Below are positions 8,613 to 18,100 of a stretch of 50,591 bases of DNA, in pieces. The notes beneath the pieces were generated by a model, which worked only from the letters and a program-made list of their open reading frames with translations, did no database searches and was not told where the DNA came from. The first letter of the stretch is position 1. Each line of letters opens with the position of its first letter. Origin of the DNA: Saprospiraceae bacterium (lineage in GTDB: Bacteria > Bacteroidota > Bacteroidia > Chitinophagales > Saprospiraceae); NCBI GenBank assembly GCA_013214355.1, contig JABSSL010000033.1, forward strand, positions 1 through 50,591, read 5' to 3'. Made by a program: the position numbers and the translations under genes.

Positions 8613-9431
8613 ATGATTCAATTTAGGCAAGCGGGTATTTGTGTTTTCCAGAGTGCCCTGTACCAAACGACGGCCAGTGTAATTGATACCCCAGATTTAG
8701 TGTTGGTAGTTGATCCCAATTGGCTACCCCATGAAGTGCAAGAAATAGTATCTTATGTAGATACTATTAAAGGTTCGCGGCCCGTCTATTTACTCTTCAC
8801 GCATTCCGATTATGACCATATCATTGGCTGGCAAGCCTTCCCTCAAGCTATCACTATTGCCAGCGAAGCCTTCGTGAATAACCCGGATAAGCAGAAAGAG
8901 GTAGATCAAATCTTGGAATTTGACGATAAACATTATATCAAGCGGAATTATCCCATTCAATATCCCGAAATCCAGATTGTAATCCGGCAAGATGAAGAGT
9001 TTCTAAGCTTCGGTCAAACAAGGATTCGCTTTTGGCTGGCCCCTGGCCATAACGCAGATGGTTTATTTGCGTTGTTGGAACCTCAGGGGGTATGGCTTGT
9101 TGGGGATTACCTTTCGGATGTAGAGTTTCCCTTCATCTATCATAATATTGAAGATTATCAAATGACCTTGGAAAAGGCGAGCAAAATCGCCAACGAAGCG
9201 CAGCCGAAGGTCTTGATTCCTGGGCATGGCCAGGTCTGCCAACATATTCCAGAAATGGGCAAACGGATTCTATTTTCCCAACAGTACATAGATGCGGCCT
9301 TGCGACATGCTAGCGGGGAAGAAGTATTTGAGGAAGAAGCATTACTTGCTCAATATGACTTTCCTAAAGGGCTTCGTAGTAGCCATCAGGATAACTTAAA
9401 TCTAATCATAAAATCAAACTCTAAATTCTAA
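8613..9431 (+). CDS. MBL-fold metallohydrolase
   Basis: A 272-residue protein from ATG 8613 (MIQFRQAGICVF); an earlier in-frame start would sit inside the flippase gene. The metal motif is THSDYDH (residues 63-69), an HxDxDH variant of the usual HxHxDH, with the later ligands in LAPGHNADG, LVGDYLSD and LIPGHG. It has no signal peptide, so it is probably cytoplasmic. Families with this fold include glyoxalase II, lactonases and ComEC-type nucleases; the substrate here cannot be named. It sits 20 bp after the flippase and 4 bp before the carboxynorspermidine dehydrogenase, so it belongs to the same transcript, which makes a side role in polyamine or aldehyde metabolism possible but unproven. 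Confidence 0.85.
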   Translation: MIQFRQAGICVFQSALYQTTASVIDTPDLVLVVDPNWLPHEVQEIVSYVDTIKGSRPVYLLFTHSDYDHIIGWQAFPQAITIASEAFVNNPDKQKEVDQILEFDDKHYIKRNYPIQYPEIQIVIRQDEEFLSFGQTRIRFWLAPGHNADGLFALLEPQGVWLVGDYLSDVEFPFIYHNIEDYQMTLEKASKIANEAQPKVLIPGHGQVCQHIPEMGKRILFSQQYIDAALRHASGEEVFEEEALLAQYDFPKGLRSSHQDNLNLIIKSNSKF

Positions 9432-9435
9432 GTTA

Positions 9436-10641
9436 ATGTCAAGAATTTTGATCATTGGCGCAGGTGGGGTAGGGCGGGTTGTGACCTATAAATGTGCCCA
9501 GAACCCCGAAGTCTTTTCGCACATCCTGTTGGCGAGTAGGACCCTGTCAAAATGTGATGAAATTGCCGCTGATGTAAAGCGGGATACCGGTCATCAGCAT
9601 ATCGAAACTGCACAGGTAGATGCAGAAGATGTTCCACAATTGGTGCGATTGATCAAGCGTTTTCAGCCCGAATTGGTACTCCATGTGGCCTTGCCTTACC
9701 AAGATCTAACGATTATGGAGGCCTGCTTAGAGGCTGGTGTACATTATTTGGATACGGCTAATTACGAGCCTAAAGAAGAAGCCAAATTTGAATACAGTTG
9801 GCAATGGGCTTATCAGGATCGCTTTAAGGAGGCGGGGCTAACCGCTGTATTGGGTTGTGGTTTTGACCCTGGAGTGACCAGCATCTTCACGGCTAGAGCG
9901 GCCAAGCATCATTTCGATGAAATCCACTACTTAGATATTGTGGATTGTAATGCCGGTGATCATGGCAAAGCCTTTGCTACCAACTTTAATCCGGAGATCA
10001 ACATCCGAGAGATAACGCAAAAGGGTAGGTATTACGAAAATGGACATTGGGTCGAGACGGAACCACACGAAATATCTCTAGACTTGACCTATCCCAACAT
10101 TGGCGCCAGGCGCTCCTACCTCATCTACCATGAAGAACTAGAGTCTTTGGTTAAGAACTATCCAAGTATTAAACGAGCCCGATTCTGGATGACTTTTGGC
10201 GAAGAATATCTAACGCATTTGCGAGTGATCCAAAACATTGGCATGGCACGTATTGATCCGGTTTCCTATAAAGGGACGGAAATTATCCCGCTGGAGTTCC
10301 TGAAGGCTGTATTGCCCGATCCTGGAGAGCTAGGGGAGAATTATACCGGAGAGACTTCGATTGGCTGTCGCATTCGAGGAATCAAGGATGGACAAGAAAA
10401 GACCTATTACATATGGAATAATTGTAGCCATGAAGCCGCCTATAAGGAGACGGGGGCACAAGGAGTGTCCTATACAACGGGTGTACCAGCTATGTTAGGT
10501 GCTATGATGGTATTGACTGGTAAATGGGCTGGAGCAGGTGTATTTAATGTGGAAGAATTTGATCCTGATCCATTCTTAGAGCGCTTAGGAAAATACGGCT
10601 TGACTTGGGAGGAAAAAACGGGAATAGACCTAGAGTTATAA
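9436..10641 (+). CDS. Carboxynorspermidine/carboxyspermidine dehydrogenase
   Basis: A 401-residue member of the saccharopine dehydrogenase superfamily. N-terminal Rossmann loop GAGGVG (residues 8-13) binds NADPH; LGCGFDPGVTSIF and NCSHEAAYKETG are typical of carboxynorspermidine synthase. The enzyme reductively condenses aspartate semialdehyde with 1,3-diaminopropane or putrescine to carboxynorspermidine or carboxyspermidine. The next gene, 3 bp away, is the matching decarboxylase, which strongly supports the assignment. In Bacteroidota this route normally delivers spermidine in place of the SAM-dependent SpeD/SpeE pathway; which diamine is preferred cannot be read from the sequence. The length is normal. 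Confidence 0.93.
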   Translation: MSRILIIGAGGVGRVVTYKCAQNPEVFSHILLASRTLSKCDEIAADVKRDTGHQHIETAQVDAEDVPQLVRLIKRFQPELVLHVALPYQDLTIMEACLEAGVHYLDTANYEPKEEAKFEYSWQWAYQDRFKEAGLTAVLGCGFDPGVTSIFTARAAKHHFDEIHYLDIVDCNAGDHGKAFATNFNPEINIREITQKGRYYENGHWVETEPHEISLDLTYPNIGARRSYLIYHEELESLVKNYPSIKRARFWMTFGEEYLTHLRVIQNIGMARIDPVSYKGTEIIPLEFLKAVLPDPGELGENYTGETSIGCRIRGIKDGQEKTYYIWNNCSHEAAYKETGAQGVSYTTGVPAMLGAMMVLTGKWAGAGVFNVEEFDPDPFLERLGKYGLTWEEKTGIDLEL

Positions 10642-10644
10642 GCT

Positions 10645-11775
10645 ATGGCGATCAAGTACGAGGCATGTCCTTCGCCAGCATTTGTGCTGGATGAGGCTAA
10701 GTTGATTAAAAATTTGGAGCTACTGCAGGAAGTGGAGCAAAGAGCAGAGGTTTCTATCATCTTGGCACTGAAGGCCTTTTCTATGTGGAAGCTATTTCCT
10801 TTGGTTAGGCAATACCTCTCTGGGGCTACTGCAAGTTCTCTGAATGAGGCTCGATTGATCTACGAAGAGATGGGGCAGAAGGCGCACACCTATGCTCCGG
10901 CTTATATTCCAGATGAATTCGAGGATATCATTCGATACAGTAGCCATATCACTTTCAACTCTAGAACCGAATACGAGCGTCATCGAGCTAAAGTCCCTGA
11001 AGAGGTTTCGATTGGCCTCAGAGTAAACCCAGGCTATTCACCCGTGGAAACGGACTTGTATAATCCAGCTATCGCAGGCTCACGTTTGGGGGAATGGCCG
11101 ACAGCGATCCAGGAGAAATGGCCTGCCGACATCAAAGGACTTCATGTGCATACCTTGTGCGAGTCTGGTGCGGATCATTTTCAACTACTAGTAAAAGCCA
11201 TTGAAAATCATTTTGGAGCGCAATTACCGCAATTGGAATGGGTCAATTTTGGGGGAGGTCATCTGATAACCCGGACTGATTATGATGTGGAACTTTTGAT
11301 ACAAACCTTAAAAGAGTTTAAGCAGCGGTATGACGTGGAGGTTATTCTAGAACCAGGGAGTGCAATCGCCTGGGAAACAGGAGACCTGATCAGTACTGTT
11401 TTGGATATCATTGAAAGCGCTGGGATTAAAACCGCTCTCTTAGACGTGTCTTTTACGGCCCACATGCCGGATACACTAGAAATGCCTTACCGTCCCCAAG
11501 TCCTTGGAGCAACTGATGCTGTTGCACGAAAACCAACTTACCGTTTAGGAGGAGTAAGTTGCTTAGCTGGTGACTTTTTGGGGGAATACAGCTTTGATCG
11601 TGAACTCGCTGTCGGGGATCGGGTTATACTAAAAGATATGATGCACTATACCATGGTTAAAACCAACCATTTTAATGGAGTAAAGCATCCTAGCATATGT
11701 AAGTGGACGGTAGATGACCAATTGCTGGTGCTCAAAACCTTTACCTTTGAAGACTATAAGGAGCGTTTATCTTAG
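10645..11775 (+). CDS. nspC: Carboxynorspermidine decarboxylase
   Basis: A 376-residue PLP enzyme of the alanine racemase/group IV decarboxylase fold. K43 in LALKAFSMW is the PLP Schiff-base lysine; HVHTLCESG, NFGGGH and EPGSA are the phosphate and substrate segments; GGVSCLAGDFLGEY holds the catalytic cysteine contributed across the dimer. It decarboxylates carboxynorspermidine or carboxyspermidine to the free triamine. It is the last gene of the five-gene operon that starts at 5944; about 200 bp of non-coding DNA follow. The pairing with the dehydrogenase upstream is the classic Vibrio/Bacteroides arrangement. Confidence 0.95.
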   Translation: MAIKYEACPSPAFVLDEAKLIKNLELLQEVEQRAEVSIILALKAFSMWKLFPLVRQYLSGATASSLNEARLIYEEMGQKAHTYAPAYIPDEFEDIIRYSSHITFNSRTEYERHRAKVPEEVSIGLRVNPGYSPVETDLYNPAIAGSRLGEWPTAIQEKWPADIKGLHVHTLCESGADHFQLLVKAIENHFGAQLPQLEWVNFGGGHLITRTDYDVELLIQTLKEFKQRYDVEVILEPGSAIAWETGDLISTVLDIIESAGIKTALLDVSFTAHMPDTLEMPYRPQVLGATDAVARKPTYRLGGVSCLAGDFLGEYSFDRELAVGDRVILKDMMHYTMVKTNHFNGVKHPSICKWTVDDQLLVLKTFTFEDYKERLS

Positions 11776-11814
11776 GAAAATTGTATCTAAATTTCCGCCA
11801 GTACGTTCTTAAAA

Positions 11815-11847
11815 TTGGCCGTAGATAAACACTTTAGCAATATTTTG
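11815..11847 (+). promoter_or_regulatory. Possible promoter of the M16 peptidase gene
   Basis: TTG at 11815-11817 lies 23 bp before TATTTTG (11841-11847). This is one base short of the Bacteroidota TAnnTTTG box, so it is only a candidate. The ATG is about 130 bp downstream. Confidence 0.3.
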
Positions 11848-11976
11848 TGGTTTAATTGAAGGGACAATTGTCAAATTGCTACTACCGTCCCTCCTGCAGT
11901 CAAAACACTAACATTCATTTTTTAACTAAGCAATGCGTAGAATTAATCTATCCCATTGCGTTATAAAACCAAATTG

Positions 11977-14739
11977 ATGCGTATTAACACTCTGATTCTG
12001 GCCTTTGCTGCTATATTGCTTGGCAATGTAACTATGCTGGGTCAAAAGAAGGCTATACAGAAATTGCCGGAAGGCATTGAGAAGGTAGCCTCTGTAGAGG
12101 GAATTACGGAATACCTACTTACGGATAATGGTCTAAGAATCCTTCTATTCCCCGACAACTCTAAATCTACAATTACCGTAAATGTAACCTACCTAGTAGG
12201 ATCTCGACATGAGGGGTACGGAGAAACGGGGATGGCACACTTATTGGAACATCTAGTATTCAAAGGAACTCCAGATCACCCTAACATTCCACAAGAATTA
12301 ACGGAACACGGTGCTCGACCCAATGGATCCACAAGTGTAGATCGTACCAATTACTTCGAAACCTTTGCGGCAACCGAAGAAAACCTGAAATGGGCCTTAG
12401 ATCTTGAATCGGACCGGATGGTCAACTCCTTCATTGCTAAGAAAGACTTGGATAGCGAGATGACGGTTGTGAGAAATGAGTTTGAAAGTGGCGAGAATAA
12501 CCCGTCTAATATTCTGCGAGAGAGAATCTATTCTTCGGCATTCCTCTGGCATAACTACGGCAAATCTACCATTGGAGCGCGTTCTGATATAGAACAAGTG
12601 CCAATCGAAAGACTACAGGCTTTCTATCGTAAGTACTACCAGCCAGATAATGCGATCTTGACCGTTTCTGGAAAGATTGATCCAGCTGAGACGCTAGCTT
12701 TGATCAAGGGATACTTCGGCGAGATTCCACGACCTAAACGTGAATTGTACAAAACTTATACGGTTGAACCAACCCAGGACGGTGAGAGAACCGTTTCTCT
12801 CAGACGAACGGGGGAAGTCCAGGTAGTGGCATGTGCTTATCACACGGCTCCGGCTTCTCACCCTGACAACGCAAATCTTGATGTTTTAATGGATGTTCTG
12901 ACAAACGAGCCTTCTGGCCGTTTGTATAAAGCATTGGTGGAGCCGGGATTAGCCGCTAGCCAGTTTGGCTATGTACGCTCTATGCGTGAGTCTGGCTTGG
13001 CTTACTTTTCTGCTAATGTGTTGAAGGAAAAGTCGCTTGAGGAGGCCCAGAACGCCATGGTTGCAACGCTAGATGCGATTGCAGAAACTGCTCCAACTGA
13101 AGAAGAAGTTGAAAGAGCCAAAACTGGCTTATTGAATGATATTGAGCAATTACTCAAGGATTCTGATAGACTGGGACTAATCATCAGTGAATTTATCGCT
13201 ATGGGAGACTGGCGATTGGGCTTTCTGTACCGAGATCAGTTGAAAAAAGTAACACTTGAGGACGTAGTACGTGTTTCCAAGAAATACTTCAAGCCAACAA
13301 ATAGAACGATCGGCCGATTCATTCCCGTGGATAATCCAGATCGGGTAGAGATCCCTGCTACCCCAGATATCGCTGCTATGGTGGCAAACTACAAAGGTGG
13401 TGAGGTGGTTTCAGAAGGGGAAGAGTTTGATCCTTCTCCAGCAAATATCAACTCCAGGACTACGATGGACGAAATTCCAAATTCTTTGGAATATGCTTTC
13501 CTACCGAAGGAAACCCGTGGTGATGTTGTGATGGGTAGAATGACTTTGCGCTTTGGTAATGCGAAAACGCTTAGTGGCAAATCAACCATAGCTTCCTTGA
13601 CGGCCGCGATGATAGATAAGGGCATGAAGCGAATGGACCGACAAGAAATTAAGGATGAGTTAGACCGCTTGAAGGCTAGAGTCAATGTTTTTGGTGGTGG
13701 AGGTACAGCTGGTGCCATGATCCAGACGGAGCGCGACAATCTGGCTGAAGTAATTACACTGCTAGGAGAAATGCTAAAAACACCTACCTTCCCTGAGGAT
13801 GAGTTTGAAAAATTGAAGCAAGCTAGAATTGCTGCCATTGAGAACCAAAAATCAGATCCTCAAGGTTTAGCTGTTCAAAAATTGCAGCGGCTCATGAATG
13901 ACTGGCCGGAAAATGACGTACGCTACTCCATGACTTTTGATGAGCAGCTAGCTGCGATTAAAGCGGTGACTATTGACGATGTCAAGAAATTTCATAAAGA
14001 GTATTATGGGGCAACTGATGGTACAGTTTCCATCGTTGGGGACTTCGATAACGGAGTTGCTAAAAAGGCTCTTGCAAAAAGTTTCAAGGATTGGAAGAGC
14101 CCCAAATCCTATACTCGTCTAAAGGATCGCTTTTACGCCCCGAAACCTAGCTCAGAAGTGATTAACACACCTGACAAGCAGAATGCTTTTTTCATTGCTG
14201 CTCAGAACCTAGAAGTAGGAGAAGATCATCCGGATTATGCAGCCATGATGTTAGGTAACTATATGCTCGGTGGTGGTTTTTTGAATTCACGTTTGGCTAC
14301 CCGTATTCGACAAAAAGAAGGTTTGAGTTATGGTGTCGGTTCTCAATTCAGAGGAGATGCGCTAGATCCAGTTGGGTCTTGGTTGACTTATGCCATCTAT
14401 TCGCCGGACAATGCGGCGAAGTTAGAGAAGGCTTTCCGAGAAGAGATGGAGAAAGTGGCTAAGGATGGCTTCACTGCTGAGGAGGTAGAGGCCGCAAAAT
14501 CCGGTTGGTTACAAAGTCAGGAAGTAAGCCGAGCGCAAGATGGAGCTTTGGCAGCAAAATTGAATTCTTACTTGTTCTTGGATCGTGATATGAATTACGA
14601 TGCGGAATTAGAGAAGAAGATTGCCGCCTTGACGCCAGCACAAATCAATAAGGCTATGAAGAAGCACCTTGATGTGAATAAGATGGTGATGATCAAGGCA
14701 GGTGATTTTGAAAAGGCGAGTAAATCGGATAAGCCGTAG
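11977..14739 (+). CDS. Secreted M16 family zinc metallopeptidase (pitrilysin/insulinase type)
   Basis: A 920-residue protein starting at ATG 11977, giving the signal peptide MRINTLILAFAAILLGNVTMLGQ. The inverted zinc motif HxxEH is H88-LL-E91-H92 in MAHLLEHLVFKGT, followed ~75 residues later by the third ligand in VVRNEFESGENN. The first half (~45-450) is the active M16 domain with its partner; the second half (~500-910) is a second M16 pair ending in LATRIRQKEGLSYGVGS, lacking HxxEH and therefore structural, as usual for this architecture. The RxxxGLSYG-type motif shapes the peptide-binding chamber. It probably degrades peptides in the periplasm. The gene is monocistronic and converges on the sortilin-like gene over a repeat array. 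Confidence 0.92.
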   Translation: MRINTLILAFAAILLGNVTMLGQKKAIQKLPEGIEKVASVEGITEYLLTDNGLRILLFPDNSKSTITVNVTYLVGSRHEGYGETGMAHLLEHLVFKGTPDHPNIPQELTEHGARPNGSTSVDRTNYFETFAATEENLKWALDLESDRMVNSFIAKKDLDSEMTVVRNEFESGENNPSNILRERIYSSAFLWHNYGKSTIGARSDIEQVPIERLQAFYRKYYQPDNAILTVSGKIDPAETLALIKGYFGEIPRPKRELYKTYTVEPTQDGERTVSLRRTGEVQVVACAYHTAPASHPDNANLDVLMDVLTNEPSGRLYKALVEPGLAASQFGYVRSMRESGLAYFSANVLKEKSLEEAQNAMVATLDAIAETAPTEEEVERAKTGLLNDIEQLLKDSDRLGLIISEFIAMGDWRLGFLYRDQLKKVTLEDVVRVSKKYFKPTNRTIGRFIPVDNPDRVEIPATPDIAAMVANYKGGEVVSEGEEFDPSPANINSRTTMDEIPNSLEYAFLPKETRGDVVMGRMTLRFGNAKTLSGKSTIASLTAAMIDKGMKRMDRQEIKDELDRLKARVNVFGGGGTAGAMIQTERDNLAEVITLLGEMLKTPTFPEDEFEKLKQARIAAIENQKSDPQGLAVQKLQRLMNDWPENDVRYSMTFDEQLAAIKAVTIDDVKKFHKEYYGATDGTVSIVGDFDNGVAKKALAKSFKDWKSPKSYTRLKDRFYAPKPSSEVINTPDKQNAFFIAAQNLEVGEDHPDYAAMMLGNYMLGGGFLNSRLATRIRQKEGLSYGVGSQFRGDALDPVGSWLTYAIYSPDNAAKLEKAFREEMEKVAKDGFTAEEVEAAKSGWLQSQEVSRAQDGALAAKLNSYLFLDRDMNYDAELEKKIAALTPAQINKAMKKHLDVNKMVMIKAGDFEKASKSDKP

Positions 14740-15171
14740 GGCCGTTCCCAAGTGGGAAATGGTAATTCGGAAGTCGGAAAGGATGCCTTGACATTCCGTC
14801 TTCCGATTTCTCCCTTCCAAGTTTGGAAGGTCCGAAATTAGAAAGGGGAAGTTGGAATGGATTCCAGCTTCCCCTTTCTGGTTACGCTCGATGACATAAC
14901 GTAAGTAGGAAATGGGAAAATAATGACTTTGAATTCGACTTTCCCACTTTCAAATGTGGAAGTAGGAAATCGGAAGGCGGAGAATCATGACTTAGAATTC
15001 CACCTTCCGACTTCGGCCTTCCCACTTTCAAATAGGGAGGTAAGAAATCGGAAGTTGTTATGTCATATCCCTAGGATTCCACCTTCCCACTTTCAAATGT
15101 GGAAGTAGGAAATCGGAATGCGGAAAATCACGACTTAGAATTCCACCTTCCCACTTCGTCCTTCCCACTTC
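14740..15171. repeat. Palindromic GGAAGT/ACTTCC repeat array between convergent genes
   Basis: The whole 432-bp gap is built from related words such as GGAAGTAGGAAATCGGAA and CCTTCCCACTTTCAAAT. It holds three separate inverted repeats (14767-14806, 14813-14830, 14840-14879), then three imperfect direct copies beginning CCCACTTTCAAAT at 14943, 15021 and 15086 (spacings 78 and 65 bp). Each copy can fold on itself. A frame of ~60 codons at 14923-15108 is only repeat translation. The array shares words with 1136-1195. Confidence 0.8.
14840..14879. terminator. Strong 19-bp hairpin, probable bidirectional terminator
   Basis: AGAAAGGGGAAGTTGGAAT (14840-14858) and its near-perfect complement (14861-14879) differ at one position, which is a G-U wobble in RNA. 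It lies 100 bp after the M16 stop and, on the other strand, beyond the sortilin-like gene end. There is no long U tract. Confidence 0.5.
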
Positions 15172-18100
15172 CTAATTGACTGGTGGCTTTTCTTTCATCA
15201 TGATTGGATCGACGGCTCTTTCTCTGATCATGCGATTCAATTCTGGAACCTCCTCATTTACCACTTTTCTGAATTCCTTCAGCGCTTTGTCAATCTGCTG
15301 TGTAAGTTCCTCCTTCACTGCATAGGACTGTGCGGTAGGACGGAAATCACCACTGCCATTAAGGCTATTCAAGTGGGCCAGTTTATTGGTAAGCTTGATC
15401 GGGAAGTTTAAGGGATCCTGTCGGCTCCTATTTTTGGTTTGATAAAGTTTTTCCTCTACCTCCGTCATAGACTTAGTGATAGATTTGGCCTTTTTCAAAA
15501 CGTCTTCCATTTTATCATCATCCTTCAATTTGTCCGTATAGGTCTTAATTTGTGTTCGGATGTCCCTAATATCGATGATAGCTTGGTGGGCTTCCGAGGC
15601 TTTGTCCACTACCTCCTTCAAGAAGGTAAATTGAGCCTGCATATCTTCAAGACTGGATTCAGACCTAGGATCCTTTAAGATCTCAAAGTTTTGCTCCTGC
15701 GATTGGTCACCGACCGTCAGTTTCACTTTATAGTTACCCGGCACTACTGCTGGTCCTGTCAAACGGCCTGCCCACATGATCATACCTTTGAAAGTCTTAC
15801 CCGCAGGGTATCGCATATTCCATATGAAACGGTTGCCATTTTCCTTGACTTCAAGCTTATCCGTTCTTTCCTTCGCTTTCGTAGAAAACTCTCGGATCAA
15901 CTCGCCAGCTTGGGTATGGAAGCTCAACTTCACTTCTACAGAATCAGCTGGTTTTTCGTTAAGGTAGTAGTGGACCATGACACCGCCAGGGTGATTCTGT
16001 CCCGTTGTCTTGGAGGCACGGCCAAAGCGTCCCCCACCTCCCATACGATAACTTGGCATCGGCTGATACAAATTGAAATTGCTCTGAGCTACCTTGTTGT
16101 CCAATTGATGTAAAACCGTTAGGTCATCAATTATCCAGAAACTTCTTCCTTGCGTAGCAGCAATGAGATTGTCATTCTTGATAGCCAAATCCGTGATGGG
16201 TACAATTGGCAGGTTCAATTGCATAGACTGCCAGTTTTCTCCATCATCAAATGACATATACATGCCCGTTTCCGTTCCGGCGTAGAGTAGACCAGGACGC
16301 TTGGGGTCTGCGCGTACAACTCGGGTAAAATGCTCACCATCGATGCCCTTAGTGATTAATTTCCAAGTTTTACCGTAATCCTTAGTGCGGTACAGGTAGG
16401 GCGTGTAGTCACCGAGCTTATAACGAGTTCCAGCGATGTAAGCTCCTCCTTTGGTGAAAGGATCTGGATCAACACTGTTGATCATCATGTATTCTGGCAT
16501 ACCCTTAGGTGTGACGTTGTCCCAATTCTTTCCTCCATCCTTTGAAACGTGTACGAGTCCATCATCCGAACCCACCCACAGTAAATCTTTCTCGTAGGGA
16601 GATTCGCAAGCAGCAAAAATGGTACAATAGTATTCTACCCCGGTATTATCCTTGGTAATGGGGCCCCCAGATGATTGCATGAGACTGGTGTCATTAAGTG
16701 TCAAATCTGGGCTAATCAATTCCCAAGACTGACCACCATTCTTACTCATATGCAATTGATTGGAAGCAGTATATAGCTTCTGAGGATCGTGTGGAGAGAA
16801 GAAGATCGGGAAGTTCCATTGGAATCTATACCGCATACCTACTGCTCCATAACCCATGGGGTTGTCAGGCCAAACATTGATGGCTTGACGTTGCTTAGTT
16901 CCGTGATTTACTCTGGTGAGGAATCCACCGTAACTTCCCCCGAATACGATATCATTGTTAGTTGGATCGATGGCCAGGTGTGCGGACTCACCACCTGCTG
17001 TTGGTTCCCAATCACGTTCGCCAATAGATCCGCCATCTGTACGGTGGGCAATTCTCACTGTTGAGTTATCCTGTTGCGCTCCGTATATACGATAAGGGAA
17101 ATGGTTATCAGTTACGACCCGATAAAATTGAGCTGTTGGTTGGTTGTAGTAGGTAGACCAGTTTTCACCGCCATCAAAACTTACTTGCGCACCCCCGTCA
17201 TCTGCAATAACCATGCGCTGGTTGTCTTCTGGAGCAATCCAAAGGTCGTGATGATCACCGTGAGGTGCATTAGAGGATTTAAAAGTACGTCCGCCATCAG
17301 TAGACTTGTGATAAGATACGTTCATTACGTATACAATATCTTCATCCTGAGTGTCAGCATGGATCTTACTGTAGTACCAGGCTCTCTGGCGTAATGATCT
17401 ACTTTCATTTACCTTAGCCCAAGTATCTCCACCATCATCAGAGCGGAAAACACCACCCTTTTGATTTTCGATAATGGCAAACACGCGATCGGAGTTGACT
17501 GGAGAAACAGTGACACCGATGATACCCAAAGCTCCTTTGGGCATACCTTTGTTATTGGAAATATTAGTCCAAGTATCACCGCCATCTGTACTTTTCCAAA
17601 GGGCTGAACCTTCACCACCACTTTCTAGGCTGTAGGGAGTACGTCGTACTCTCCAAGTCGCTGCGAAAATGATTCGTGGGTTGTTTGGGTCAAGCACCAA
17701 TTCAACTGCGCCAGCGTCGGCATTGGCAAAAAGAATTTTTTCCCAAGTCGCACCTCCATCTTTACTGCGATAGACCCCTCTTTCCTCACTAGACTTGAAT
17801 AAGTCGCCTAGTACTGCTGCATAGACTAGATCCGGGTTCTTTGGGTGGATCCTAACCCGAGGAATATGTTTGGAGTTGGGCAACCCGATATGTTTCCAGG
17901 TTTTACCAGCATCCACCGTTTTATACATACCATAGCCATGGGAGACATTACCTCGGACCGTTACCTCACCTCCACCAACGTAGATGACGTTTGGATCGTA
18001 TTCACTAACGGCAACAGCACCAATGGAGCCACCGAAGTAACCATCGGAAATGTTTTCCCAAGTTTGTCCACCATCTTTCGTTCTCCAGACACCACCACCT

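Noticed and set aside
13389-13838. 149-codon minus-strand frame inside the M16 gene
   Set aside because: It is antisense to a well-supported gene, rich in Ser and Pro, and has no recognisable domain.
14923-15108. 61-codon plus-strand frame with repeated SNVEVGNRKAE-like residues
   Set aside because: It is a translation of the palindromic repeat units, not a conserved protein.
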